From the NCBI GenBank assembly GCA_036489885.1, contig DASXEW010000003.1, positions 62,001-126,000 of the forward strand: DNA of 64,000 nucleotides, written 5' to 3'. The stretch's first letter is position 1. Every line of letters begins with the position of its first letter. A program made the position numbers and the translations under genes. Positions 26,943 through 35,659 of the stretch are shown here, one piece after another. The notes under the pieces were generated by a model. The model worked only from the letters and a program-made list of their open reading frames with translations, was not told the origin of the DNA and searched no databases. Source of the DNA: Candidatus Baltobacteraceae bacterium (GTDB lineage Bacteria; Vulcanimicrobiota; Vulcanimicrobiia; Vulcanimicrobiales; Vulcanimicrobiaceae).

Positions 26943-27692
26943 GTGGAAAAGCCCCTAGAGGCCCGCATATCGGACGCACACTATTCCGGCGCGTCCGAAT
27001 ACGAACGCTCCAGTAAAAGGATGATGCGGGAAATGATCGCTGCACTTCCTGCCTCGCGAGTCTTAGATGTTGGATGCGGGACGGGCCTCAACGCCGGGTT
27101 CTTGAAGGCCCGCGGGCACAGCGTGACCGGTGTCGATATCTCGCCCGTTGCAATCGAGCGGTTCACCAGCCAAGGTTTCGAAGGCTTCGTCTGCGACGTC
27201 AGCGCCCAGTCGCTTCCGGTCGGAAACGACACGTTCGATCTGGTCTACGCATCAGAAGTGATCGAGCACTGCACGGACACCGAAACATTTCTAGGTGAGC
27301 TTTTTCGCGTATTGCGGCCGGGTGGGAAGCTCGTCTTGTCTACCCCTAATTCGGCGTTCTGGCCCTATCGTATTCTGGCGGCTGCTGGGCGCACTCCGAG
27401 CGAATATCAGCATCAGGGACACGTAAGGTTCTTTTCACAAAAAAGCCTACGTCGCGCGGTGGAAAATGCGGGATTTGGCGCTGTAAACGTATCAGGACGA
27501 CATATGTATCTTCTCTTCGGAAGTGCCGTCGATCCAGCGGCTGTCGTTCTGCGAAAACTCGGTTTTGAACAAGAGCAACGCTTCCGCACCGGTGGATATT
27601 TCTGGCAGCTTAGTAGGTTCTCACCGAAAGCTAGCGGCTTCTGGGCGGATACGCTTTTCTTAGACGCAGCCAAACCTAATACGAGTGCCTGA
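26943..27692 (+). CDS. Class I SAM-dependent methyltransferase (UbiE/Methyltransf_11 type)
   Basis: 249 residues, GTG start at 26943. SAM site: SRVLDVGCGTGLNAGFLKA (motif I), VTGVDISPVAIERF (acidic end of strand 2), NDTFDLVYASEVIEH and LFRVLRPGGKLVLSTPN. The C-terminal part is rich in aromatic residues (HVRFFSQKSLRRAVENAGF), as in methyltransferases of polysaccharide loci and 3-demethylubiquinone-like enzymes. It overlaps the next gene by 8 bases. A sugar or lipid-linked oligosaccharide is the likely substrate from context. Confidence 0.87.
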   Translation: MEKPLEARISDAHYSGASEYERSSKRMMREMIAALPASRVLDVGCGTGLNAGFLKARGHSVTGVDISPVAIERFTSQGFEGFVCDVSAQSLPVGNDTFDLVYASEVIEHCTDTETFLGELFRVLRPGGKLVLSTPNSAFWPYRILAAAGRTPSEYQHQGHVRFFSQKSLRRAVENAGFGAVNVSGRHMYLLFGSAVDPAAVVLRKLGFEQEQRFRTGGYFWQLSRFSPKASGFWADTLFLDAAKPNTSA

Positions 27693-28617
27693 TTTCTCGC
27701 GAGTCCTAATCACGGGCGGCTGCGGTTTTATCGGCAGTAACTTAATCGATCTCCTCCGCAGGCACGCACCGTGTGAGATACGCGTTCTCGACAACTGCAC
27801 GAGCGGTTCCGAACGCGACATCGCAGGGTTTAACGTAGAGCTTATCGTCGGCGACATTGCCGACGCAGCCGCCGTAGCGAAGGCCGTCAAAGGTGTAGAC
27901 TTAGTCGTTCACCTAGCTGCCGATACGCGGGTCGTCGAATCCATATCGGCGCCGCAGCGAAACTTTCAGACCAACGTCGTGGGGACGTTCAACCTGCTTT
28001 GCAGCATGCGAGAGCTCGGTGTGTCACGCATCGTAAATGCCTCGACCGGCGGGGCGATTCTGGGTGAAATCGACCCGCCTGCACACGAAGATATTGCGGC
28101 TGCGCCGGTTTCACCATACGGAGCGAGTAAGCTCGCGGCAGAAGGATACTGTTCGGCATTCGCAGGCGTATACGGCTTTTCGGCGACGAGTCTGCGCTTC
28201 GCGAACGTATACGGCCCGAGATCCTACCATAAGGGCAGCGTTGTCGCGCATTTTTTCAAGCAACTCATGGCACACCAAGAATTGGTCGTCTATGGAGACG
28301 GCACGCAAACGCGCGACTATGTCTTCGTCGAGGATATATGCGACGGCATCATGCGTGCGATGAACTTAGCTCAGAGCGGCGTCTTTCAGCTAGGAACCGG
28401 CACGCCAACGAGTCTCAACGAGCTGATTGCCTTGATGCAGCGTGTGGTTGGAGACGATCTGCCCGTTCATGTTCGTTACGAGTCGTTCCGCGGCGGTGAA
28501 CTTCGCCGGAGCTGGTGCGATATCACGAAAGCTCGCCGCGTCCTAAATTTTGATCCAAAGACGTCGCTCGCAAACGGTCTTGCAGAAACGTGGGAGTGGT
28601 TCAAAGAGTCACGGTGA
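27685..28617 (+). CDS. GalE-like NAD-dependent nucleotide-sugar epimerase/dehydratase
   Basis: 310-residue extended SDR. ITGGCGFIGSNLIDLL at the start, VLDNCTSGSERD, LVVHLAADTRVV, the catalytic set as NASTGGAIL then SPYGASKLAAE (YGASK), LRFANVYGPRS and VYGDGTQTRDYVFVEDI. This matches UDP-glucose 4-epimerase and UDP-GlcNAc C4-epimerase relatives; substrate is not decided by sequence. GTG start at 27685, 8-base overlap with the methyltransferase, and 6 bases from the convergent tandem-GT4 gene. It closes the + strand block 22764-28617. Confidence 0.9.
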   Translation: MPDFSRVLITGGCGFIGSNLIDLLRRHAPCEIRVLDNCTSGSERDIAGFNVELIVGDIADAAAVAKAVKGVDLVVHLAADTRVVESISAPQRNFQTNVVGTFNLLCSMRELGVSRIVNASTGGAILGEIDPPAHEDIAAAPVSPYGASKLAAEGYCSAFAGVYGFSATSLRFANVYGPRSYHKGSVVAHFFKQLMAHQELVVYGDGTQTRDYVFVEDICDGIMRAMNLAQSGVFQLGTGTPTSLNELIALMQRVVGDDLPVHVRYESFRGGELRRSWCDITKARRVLNFDPKTSLANGLAETWEWFKESR

Positions 28618-28623
28618 GGCTGC

Positions 28624-30411
28624 TTACACCAAGCCTTGACTTCTTCTAACCTTGGCGTACGATGTATTTCGCCGATTACGCCGCTCTTCCGCGACAATTT
28701 GAGCGCGCAAGTCTACATTCGTAGCCGCAAGGCGGAGTAGCGCAGCTGCTGCATACAGGCTTCCACGATAGCAAACGATGCCGCAATCCTCGATAAGCTT
28801 CCGCTGAACGACATCGTCGAAAGCGACGATTGGGATGTCGAACCATAGGGCTTGCTCGAGGGCCTCGGCACGAGCGCGAGGCCTTCCAAAAGCGCAAGCA
28901 ACATGCGCATCCCGAAAAGCTGCCAATTGGATCGAAACATCCTCGCCGAGAACCGTCACCTTCACCAATTGGCTGAGAGCATCACGTGCCTCGTTTGAAC
29001 ATGCCTGTTCGAGAACGAATACACGTACGCGGCCGGCACGTCTTTGAAGCGCGGCTAGGATTTCGATGAGGTCTTGGACGGAGCCCGCATCAACCGGCGC
29101 TAACGACAAGACGTTGATCCTGCCGTCGTCAAAGCGGGGCGTCTTCGCGCGTGGAGCAGCCCAGCGCTCAAGGCTCACGATCCGGTCGATGTGCGTTGTC
29201 TCATGGCCAAGTCTCGTTTCGATTGCCGTGAGAGTCCGCTTCGCAACGTCATCCCAACTGCCCGATTGCAACGCGACCGCGCGCCCTCGCATTCCAGCTC
29301 CATCGATCTCGGCATCACTCGATTCGTCGATAATGGCCAAGGCGCGCGTCCATTCTTCGACCGTTCGCGCCGTCCAACCGCCGCCCGACCGCTCGACGAT
29401 CTCGGACGTCGCAGCACTGTCCCTATGAACGACGACCGGTCGCCGAAGATGCCATGCTTCAAAGACCGTTCGTGAGAAGCTCTCGTTTGTGGACGGCTGC
29501 ACAAGAGCTCGCGTATGCGCAAGCAACGCCGATTTCGCTTCTTCCGTCACCGCACCGAGATCGATGACGCCCGCACCCCGAACTGCCTGCGCGTGGGGCC
29601 CGGCAATGACGAACTGCAAAGCCGTCGTTTGCCGCGAAGCGCGAAAACGCGCAAACGCATCGAGAGCGAGGTCGATGTTCTTCGTCCGGTCGCCGCGACC
29701 GAGAAAGAGAATATAGCGCGCCCTCTGGGGCGCGAATCCTTTGATAACGATATCTCCGCTCGGAGGCGGCGCAACCGTGACTGCGTGTCCGATCACCGCC
29801 GCGCGGAAATGTACCCAAGGACCATAGAGCGATGCCGCAACGTTCCGCTCGCCTTCGCTATTGAACAGCAATCCGCGCGCTTGACGGAAAACGTCGCGAA
29901 CCGTGTCGAGGTACGCGTACGCTTCGTCGTGCAAGCACGGAATCAGAAAGGCACGATCTGCGACGAGTGGTAAGCCCTCTACGGTCGTGGTGTAGAGGTA
30001 TGGCAGAAAGAGAATCGCATCGTAGTCGCTGCCACGATCTCGCAGGTGGCCGAGGAGCGTCGATGAGCGAATGCCTTGCGAGATAAAGGCGTCGGTCGTC
30101 GCCGGCAACGGCGCAAGATCGCGTCGAAGCTGATCGCGCCGCAGCGCCAGCAGTGCGGAGTTTGCGCGAGAAAACGCGACACGATCGCGTGCGTCGACCT
30201 TGAAACGGCGCACGTTGACGCCGTCAACGTTCGTCACGCCCGGGCGATGATAGTTCGCGGACCAGTCGTCGTGAAACGATCTGCAGCAGGTCGTAAGTAC
30301 CTCGACCTGGGCGCCTTTGCGTGCTATCGCGCGGGAGAGGTCAAATGCAAGGCGCTCCGCGCCGCCGATCAAATCGGCACCGAACCACGGCGTTACGAGC
30401 GCGATCCGCAA
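28624..30411 (-). CDS. Tandem GT4 glycosyltransferase, second half degenerate (copy 2)
   Basis: 595 residues, TTG start at 30411. The N-terminal unit (about 1-400) is closely related to that of the 1435-3714 protein: MRIALVTPWFGADLIGGAER, LTTCCRSFHDDWSANYHRPG (compare the DWDKDFHKAG block in copy 1), LIPCLHDEAYAYLDTV, YILFLGRGDRTKNIDLALDA and VQPSTNESFSRTVFEAW. The C-terminal part (about 430-595) is only half a GT-B unit: it retains INVLSLAPVDAGSVQDLIEIL and EALEQALWFDIPIVAFDDV but lacks the long second domain of copy 1. The upstream partner is the small coiled-coil gene at 30416-30790, 4 bases away, reproducing the gene order of copy 1. Confidence 0.85.
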   Translation of the reverse strand: MRIALVTPWFGADLIGGAERLAFDLSRAIARKGAQVEVLTTCCRSFHDDWSANYHRPGVTNVDGVNVRRFKVDARDRVAFSRANSALLALRRDQLRRDLAPLPATTDAFISQGIRSSTLLGHLRDRGSDYDAILFLPYLYTTTVEGLPLVADRAFLIPCLHDEAYAYLDTVRDVFRQARGLLFNSEGERNVAASLYGPWVHFRAAVIGHAVTVAPPPSGDIVIKGFAPQRARYILFLGRGDRTKNIDLALDAFARFRASRQTTALQFVIAGPHAQAVRGAGVIDLGAVTEEAKSALLAHTRALVQPSTNESFSRTVFEAWHLRRPVVVHRDSAATSEIVERSGGGWTARTVEEWTRALAIIDESSDAEIDGAGMRGRAVALQSGSWDDVAKRTLTAIETRLGHETTHIDRIVSLERWAAPRAKTPRFDDGRINVLSLAPVDAGSVQDLIEILAALQRRAGRVRVFVLEQACSNEARDALSQLVKVTVLGEDVSIQLAAFRDAHVACAFGRPRARAEALEQALWFDIPIVAFDDVVQRKLIEDCGIVCYRGSLYAAAALLRLAATNVDLRAQIVAEERRNRRNTSYAKVRRSQGLV

Positions 30412-30415
30412 AATG

Positions 30416-30790
30416 TTACTCCGGATCGTGCTCGCGCAGCTGGTTCAGAAGCGCTCGGATAAGGGCGATCGTTTCGCGTTGCGACCGAATCAATGCGGCA
30501 TTGACTTCCTGTTGGTCGCGCATGGCAAGACCCAAGATGCGCAATGCGAGCGCGCGCAAACGCCGGCTGGCAGAAAATGGGAATATCTGCAGATTCTCCG
30601 GCCAGCTCGTGCGCGGAACCGAGCGTTCCTCGGCTGCGGCCAGCGCCTGCTCAACCGTCTGCAAGTGCAACTCCACGGCCAGCTTCGAGATGCGCGGACT
30701 CCCGGCGGGGTCGCTCATATGCGCAGCTTCTTCGGCGACGAGTGCGCGCAGCGCTTCAATATCGATTCTCGGATTCTTCGAGCGAATCAC
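30416..30790 (-). CDS. Small helical protein, partner of tandem GT4 (copy 2)
   Basis: 124 residues, GTG start at 30790. It begins MIRSKNPRIDIEALRALVAE, matching the MIRRNNPFIDFDQLEG of the 1052-1438 protein; both have an A.AEE...PR..P centre and an (L/F).PFSASR / RFGSMG stretch, then a long C-terminal helix (LIRSQRETIALIRALLNQ). No membrane segment or catalytic motif is seen. It overlaps the Wzy-type gene upstream by 4 bases and is followed by the tandem GT4 gene after 4 bases. Function unknown; the repeated pairing with a tandem GT4 suggests a physical or regulatory partner of that enzyme. Confidence 0.78.
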   Translation of the reverse strand: MIRSKNPRIDIEALRALVAEEAAHMSDPAGSPRISKLAVELHLQTVEQALAAAEERSVPRTSWPENLQIFPFSASRRLRALALRILGLAMRDQQEVNAALIRSQRETIALIRALLNQLREHDPE

Positions 30791-32127
30791 GATTGCGGCA
30801 GTATCCCGACGTCGTCACGCGAGGCCAACAACTCGACGATGCCTATCCCGAGCAGTAAGCACCACAGTCCCCCGACTTTGGGATAGAACCACATGTAGTC
30901 GAAGATCTGATGCAAAGCGAGTGCGAGATTCGCTCCGCCGACGCCGATCACGAGCGCACGCCGCGAGTAGCGCTGAACGAATGGGACGATCGACTCGTAT
31001 AGCAAGAACAGGATTGCCGCTAACCCAACGACTCCCGTCTCGGCCAAGGTTTGAAGATAAAGACTATTTGCGTGTGTGTGCACGTCAGGATGGCCGACCA
31101 AACCCAGTTCGAGCTCGTAGTTGCCCGCTCCGATTCCAGTGATGGGGGAGCGTTGCCACAGCTCGAGGGCGGACGTCCACAGAATTGCACGCGTTCCCAA
31201 ATGATTCGGCGTCGAGACTTCGGCGAGCGAAAAAAACCGTGCTTCGAGTCGCGCCATCAACCCTAGTCCGACCAGGGTAACCACGATAATTGCCACGATC
31301 GAGGCAAAACGGAGGCCGACTTTTTTCGGAGGCCGCGCCAAGATCAACACGACGATGGCGCCGATGAAGCCCGCCACAATGCCGGAGCGCGAAAGCGTGA
31401 GAATAGTCGCAATGCCGCTAAGCGCCGTCGCGGTGACGAGCCAGCGGTTGCGATCCGTCATCGAGCGCGCAAGCAGGACCGGAAAAATCAAGTTGAGCCA
31501 ACCCGCAAACTGATTCGGGCCTTCGAGTGAGCCGGAAACTCGCGGCCAAACCTGATCGTGCACGACGACGCCGGAAGGCGCGCCGATAAACAGTTGGACT
31601 ATTGCATACAGCGATTCCAGGATCGCGATTCCGATGAGAGCGCGCCAAATCGGGCGGTCGTCGGGATCGTTATCGAACGCAATTGCCGCAGCCAGAAACG
31701 TGACGCCGTACGCGATCCACTTGGCAAGCTCACGTACGACCTGGCCGTGATATTGCGCGGAAATTGCCGAGATCGCAATCGTCACCATGACGAGAGCGAA
31801 CGCGATGATCACCATGCGCACGACGCGATCGCTCAAGATGCGCAACGAGGGGCGATGCAGTAACAAAGCGATCACGAATCCGGCGAACGCGGCCTTCGGA
31901 ATTGTGATCGATGTTCCGAAGATGAAGCGTGCTTCGGCAAAAGGCAGGCACACGATCATTGCGCCGACGCCAAGCGCCGGTCGCCTGTACGTTAGGTAGC
32001 CGACGGCGATCGCAATCGCCGCGAACAACAGTGAGTGAAGTGGCCCGAGATGGAAATGCGGTGGGTTAAAGACCGGCGGGTAGACGTAGCCGGGCTGCCA
32101 TTTTATAGCCGGAAGAGGATCAGCCAA
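30787..32127 (-). CDS. Wzy/WaaL-type O-antigen polymerase or ligase (copy 1)
   Basis: 446 residues, TTG start at 32127, about 11-12 hydrophobic segments and the large periplasmic loop of the O-antigen ligase (Wzy_C, PF04932) family. Characteristic stretches are RVSGSLEGPNQFAGWLN, LTLSRSGIVAGFIGA, SPITGIGAGNYELELGL and HTHANSLYLQTLAETG. Paralog at 41157-42392 keeps all four blocks. It either polymerises the flipped repeat units or ligates glycan to a lipid acceptor; sequence does not separate the two. It sits between MurJ (8-base overlap) and the coiled-coil gene (4-base overlap). Confidence 0.88.
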   Translation of the reverse strand: MADPLPAIKWQPGYVYPPVFNPPHFHLGPLHSLLFAAIAIAVGYLTYRRPALGVGAMIVCLPFAEARFIFGTSITIPKAAFAGFVIALLLHRPSLRILSDRVVRMVIIAFALVMVTIAISAISAQYHGQVVRELAKWIAYGVTFLAAAIAFDNDPDDRPIWRALIGIAILESLYAIVQLFIGAPSGVVVHDQVWPRVSGSLEGPNQFAGWLNLIFPVLLARSMTDRNRWLVTATALSGIATILTLSRSGIVAGFIGAIVVLILARPPKKVGLRFASIVAIIVVTLVGLGLMARLEARFFSLAEVSTPNHLGTRAILWTSALELWQRSPITGIGAGNYELELGLVGHPDVHTHANSLYLQTLAETGVVGLAAILFLLYESIVPFVQRYSRRALVIGVGGANLALALHQIFDYMWFYPKVGGLWCLLLGIGIVELLASRDDVGILPQS

Positions 32128-33739
32128 GCGGTACGTCTCGATTCTCGGGTGCGCTTGGCAAGTGGCGCTCGAACTTCTGCAGGATCAACCGCACGACGAG
32201 ATCGAGCTCTTCGACGCGCAAGAGGCGCGCCACGGCAACGAATACGAGGGCGCCGATCGCAATTTCCCAAAATAAAAGCGCTACACTATCGGCATAGGCA
32301 GGTGCGGGCGAGTAGATAAAACGCGTTACCCATAACAGCTGGCCGGCCATGATCACGGAGGCGAGCAGCGTCCCTGCGAACGATCGCAACACGGCACCGG
32401 CGTCGAAGCCGTGCAGCAATCGCCAGACGACTATTGCAAGAAGAAGTGTTCCTAGTATCTCGCTGACGGTGTTAGCGAGGAGAAGTCCGCGCGCACCCAG
32501 GGTGGGTAGCCAGAATATGGACAGCGCGATGTTCGCCGCGACCGAGAACACTGATATCGCGACTGCTGATTTCGCTTGCTTGCACGCGAAGCAGCAACGC
32601 GTCAGAACTATGTTCGCCGCAATCGCGATGACTCCAAATGCGGCCCACGGTATCAGGCCGGCGACCAGCTGCGTCGACGCCGCCTGGAACTCGCCGCGCT
32701 GGAAGAGCACCTGGGTGATCGGATATGCGAGTACAACCAATCCGAGCATTGCCGGGATCATAATGAAGTTGACGAGACGCAGGCCCGTCACGACCGATTG
32801 GCGCATCCCAGGCCTGTTCGAGCCGGCAAACTGCGAGGCAAGCAGCGGGAAAAGCACGGTCGCGATCGCAGCGGCGAATATTTGCTGGGGAAACGAGACG
32901 AGCTTCACCGCGTAGTTCATGCCTGACATGTAGCCGTGCGGGAGTGTCGATGCGAAAAACCGATCGAAGAACAACGAGAGTTGTCCCGCTGCAGAGCCAA
33001 TGACGATCGGGCCGAGCATCGAGAACATCCGTTTGAGCCCAGGATGCTTGAGATCCAGAATAAACCGATAGTTGCGTAACCATAGGAATGACGGCACCTG
33101 AACGGCGAGCTGCGCTGCGAGCCCCAGAGCCGTCCCAAGCACAAGCGCATAAATACCGATGTTGTGGAAAAGCGTAATCGTCGTCGTCATCGTCACGACG
33201 TTGATCGCAATACCTTGCAGAGCAGGGCCGAGAAAGCGTTGGTGGGCGTTCAGCATCGCAGCAAGGACGCCCGCGAGCGACGTCGCAATAATGCTCGGCA
33301 TCAACCAGCGAGCCATTCGCACCGCGACACTCATTTGTTCAGGCTGAAAACCGTGCGCGATCAGCGGGACGATATATGGGGCCAAAAACCAGCCTAGAAT
33401 TGCAGCTACAGTCAGCACGATAGCGAGCCCGTTGAAGATCGTACTGGCAAGCCGGCCGGCTTCTTCGTCCTCCCCATGCGCGATGTAGTCGGAGAATGTC
33501 GGAACGAGCGCGCTCACGAGCGCACCATTGAAGAGTCCGAAAATGATGGTTGGGATCGTCGCGGTCGCGAGGAACGTATCCAGTTCCCACCGGGTCCCAA
33601 AGTAGTGCGCGTTGACGACCTCGCGGCAAAAGCCGAGAAGTGCCGAACCGAGAGTCGCCACCATCACAAGAAGCGTCGAGCGGGCCAGGGCGTGACGCGT
33701 CGGCGTCGCGCCCGGAATGACGCGAAGGCGGGGCTTCAT
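32120..33739 (-). CDS. murJ: MurJ-type lipid II flippase
   Basis: 539 residues with about 14 hydrophobic segments. The N-terminus LARSTLLVMVATLGSALLGF followed by REVVNAHYFGTRWELDTFL, AFAAP-equivalent positions, LFNGALVSALVPTFSDY and the central YGMNYA-like SGMNYAVKLVSFPQQIF identify the MviN/MurJ family, which flips the peptidoglycan precursor lipid II. Cell-wall genes are absent around it, and it lies within a polysaccharide operon, so a role for a different polyprenyl-linked substrate is possible. The leader between the upstream gene's stop (33773) and this ATG is 33 bases, most of it a REP-like palindrome. Confidence 0.92.
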   Translation of the reverse strand: MKPRLRVIPGATPTRHALARSTLLVMVATLGSALLGFCREVVNAHYFGTRWELDTFLATATIPTIIFGLFNGALVSALVPTFSDYIAHGEDEEAGRLASTIFNGLAIVLTVAAILGWFLAPYIVPLIAHGFQPEQMSVAVRMARWLMPSIIATSLAGVLAAMLNAHQRFLGPALQGIAINVVTMTTTITLFHNIGIYALVLGTALGLAAQLAVQVPSFLWLRNYRFILDLKHPGLKRMFSMLGPIVIGSAAGQLSLFFDRFFASTLPHGYMSGMNYAVKLVSFPQQIFAAAIATVLFPLLASQFAGSNRPGMRQSVVTGLRLVNFIMIPAMLGLVVLAYPITQVLFQRGEFQAASTQLVAGLIPWAAFGVIAIAANIVLTRCCFACKQAKSAVAISVFSVAANIALSIFWLPTLGARGLLLANTVSEILGTLLLAIVVWRLLHGFDAGAVLRSFAGTLLASVIMAGQLLWVTRFIYSPAPAYADSVALLFWEIAIGALVFVAVARLLRVEELDLVVRLILQKFERHLPSAPENRDVPLG

Positions 33740-33741
33740 TG

Positions 33742-33765
33742 CCCTCGACTTCGCTTGGGATGACA
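33742..33765 (-). repeat. REP-like palindrome, short copy, forms the murJ leader
   Basis: Short member of the dispersed family whose full form begins GTCCCTCGACT and ends GCTACGCTCGGGATGACA. Here the two ends are joined with the central stem missing. It fills the space between the murJ ATG (33739) and the stop of the initiating transferase (33773), so any ribosome binding for murJ must happen on or beside it. Confidence 0.7.
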
Positions 33766-33772
33766 GAGGCGC

Positions 33773-34438
33773 CTAGTGTGCCCCTATCCCTCTTATGACG
33801 GCCGGAATGGTGCGGGCGATGATACCGAAATCGCCAACCGGCGTCCAAGTGTCGATGTACTCGTTGTCAAGCTCCATCCAGTGATCGAAGCTAACGTTGG
33901 ATCGCCCATTGATCTGCCAGAGGCATGTGACGCCAGGCTTGACCGTAAGCCGGCGCATCGCATGCTCATCGTAATGTTCGACCTCGCATGGAAGCGGTGG
34001 ACGAGGTCCGACGACACTCATTTCGCCGCGCAACACGTTGATGAAGTTGGGCAGCTCGTCGATGCTCGTCCGTCGCAGGATCGAACCGAGTGCGTGCAAT
34101 CGCGGATCGTTGCGGATCTTTAGGACCGGGCCGTCGACTTCGTTGAAGGCGCGCATTTCATCATGCAGTAAATGCGCGCCCTTTGACATTGTCCGGAATT
34201 TGTATAGACGGAACGTTCGCCCGTTTTTGCCGACCCGCGTTTGCAGAAACATCGGCGGCCCAGGCGAGACGATGCTGATCGCGATCGCCGCCAGCAAGAA
34301 GAGAGGTGAAGTAATCACCAAGCCGATCAACGCCACTGTGACATCTGTCACGCGCTTAACCGCCCACCACCATCGTGGGACGGTGCGGCCTATCGATAAA
34401 TCAGGTTGGGACGGAGCAGCTTGAATAGTTTCGATCAC
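33773..34438 (-). CDS. Polyprenyl-phosphate sugar-1-phosphate transferase (WbaP/WcaJ/PglC family)
   Basis: 221 residues, GTG start at 34438. Initiating transferase that moves a sugar-1-phosphate from a nucleotide sugar to undecaprenyl phosphate on the inner membrane. One hydrophobic hairpin near residues 33-58 (VTVALIGLVITSPLFLLAA), then PMFLQTRVGKNGRTF, LYKFRTM, the catalytic Asp-Glu in RRTSIDELPNFINVL, GEMSVVGPRP and KPGVTCLWQINGRS. It is the short catalytic form without the N-terminal four-TM part of WbaP/WcaJ. It starts glycan assembly for the neighbouring Wzx/Wzy genes. deoB lies 15 bases upstream on the same strand, probably co-transcribed. Confidence 0.94.
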   Translation of the reverse strand: MIETIQAAPSQPDLSIGRTVPRWWWAVKRVTDVTVALIGLVITSPLFLLAAIAISIVSPGPPMFLQTRVGKNGRTFRLYKFRTMSKGAHLLHDEMRAFNEVDGPVLKIRNDPRLHALGSILRRTSIDELPNFINVLRGEMSVVGPRPPLPCEVEHYDEHAMRRLTVKPGVTCLWQINGRSNVSFDHWMELDNEYIDTWTPVGDFGIIARTIPAVIRGIGAH

Positions 34439-34453
34439 GGCCCTAGTGAGGCG

Positions 34454-35599
34454 TTACCTTCTCCCGCTACCGGCGACCTTCTTGTGCAGCAAGACCGAGC
34501 TTAATCGCTTCCCAATCTGGTCGAGGCCCTCGAGGGTGCCGAGTTCACCGCCCAGCGCCGTTCCGAGCTCAATATACGGGACGAATTCGCGCGTATGGTC
34601 GCTTCCCGGCGCCGTCGGGTCGCAGCCGTGATCCGCGGTTACGATCAGGCCGTCGCCGGCTCGCAGTTTTGGAGTCAATTCCGCCAAGCGAACGTCCAAC
34701 TGCTCGAGTGCACGAGCGTAACCCCGCACATCGCGGCGATGGCCGTATTTACTGTCGAAATCATTGAGATTCGTGAACACCAGACCATGCTCGATTTTCT
34801 CGAGCAACGAAGCCGTTTGGTTCATCGCATCGTCGTTATCCACAACGCGCACTGACGTCGCAATGCCGTGGCCCGTATAGATGTCGCAGATCTTTCCCAC
34901 GGCATGCACGGGAACGTTCGCGGCCGCAAGCGTGTCGAGAACGCTCGGAGGAGGCTCGATAGCATAATCACGACGGTTGGGGGTGCGGCTATAGTTGCCG
35001 CTCGTGCCAATGAACGGGCGTGCGATTACACGGTTTACATTATTCGGCGGGAGCAGCATTGCACGTGCGCGCTCGCACCAATCATAAAGTGTCGACAGCG
35101 GAACGACATCTTCGTGCACCGCGACCTGAAAGACTGAGTCCGCGGACGTGTACAAGATCGGACGTCCGGTGCGCACGTGCTCGTCACCGAGCTCAGCAAT
35201 AATCTCGGTTCCGGAAGCCGGCTTGTTACCGAGCGGCGCCTTTCCGACAATTTCGGTAAACCGCTCGATGACGTCCGGAGGAAAACCATCAGGATAGGTC
35301 GGGAACGGAACGTCAGTGATGATTCCGGCCATCTCCCAATGTCCGGTGATCGTATCTTTACCGCGCGAGCGTTCGCGCAAGCGCGCCACTGCGGCTCGCG
35401 GATGTTCTACTTTTGCAACACCGACGATCGGCGTGATATCGCCGAGACCGAGTTGCTCGAACGTCGGGAGATGCAAGCCACCCACGTGCGCCGCAACATT
35501 GCCGAGCGTGTTAACCGACGCGGTGTCACCATACGCATCGGCGTCCGGCAAGGCGCCGACGCCACCTGAGTCGATCACCAAGACGACCATCCGCGGCAT
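34454..35599 (-). CDS. deoB: Phosphopentomutase
   Basis: 381 residues from ATG at 35599 (an ATG three codons in is also possible). Converts ribose-1- or deoxyribose-1-phosphate to the 5-phosphate, using two Mn ions. Alkaline-phosphatase-superfamily signs: LVIDSGGVGALPDADAYGD (metal Asp), DTITGHWEMAGI with the phosphorylated Thr, DDAMNQTASLLEK and LIVTADHGCDPT plus SDHTREFVPY for the second metal. Length is normal. It feeds from the nucleoside phosphorylases in the same window (39829-41115 and 59710-60474). The start is 60 bases from the divergent LptD-like gene, so the two promoters share this short gap. Confidence 0.95.
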   Translation of the reverse strand: MPRMVVLVIDSGGVGALPDADAYGDTASVNTLGNVAAHVGGLHLPTFEQLGLGDITPIVGVAKVEHPRAAVARLRERSRGKDTITGHWEMAGIITDVPFPTYPDGFPPDVIERFTEIVGKAPLGNKPASGTEIIAELGDEHVRTGRPILYTSADSVFQVAVHEDVVPLSTLYDWCERARAMLLPPNNVNRVIARPFIGTSGNYSRTPNRRDYAIEPPPSVLDTLAAANVPVHAVGKICDIYTGHGIATSVRVVDNDDAMNQTASLLEKIEHGLVFTNLNDFDSKYGHRRDVRGYARALEQLDVRLAELTPKLRAGDGLIVTADHGCDPTAPGSDHTREFVPYIELGTALGGELGTLEGLDQIGKRLSSVLLHKKVAGSGRR

Positions 35600-35659
35600 C
35601 GCGCGGCCTTCCCGTCGCACGGAGGCGATGCCTGTGACGCCTCGGAAGACGGCTGCTGC

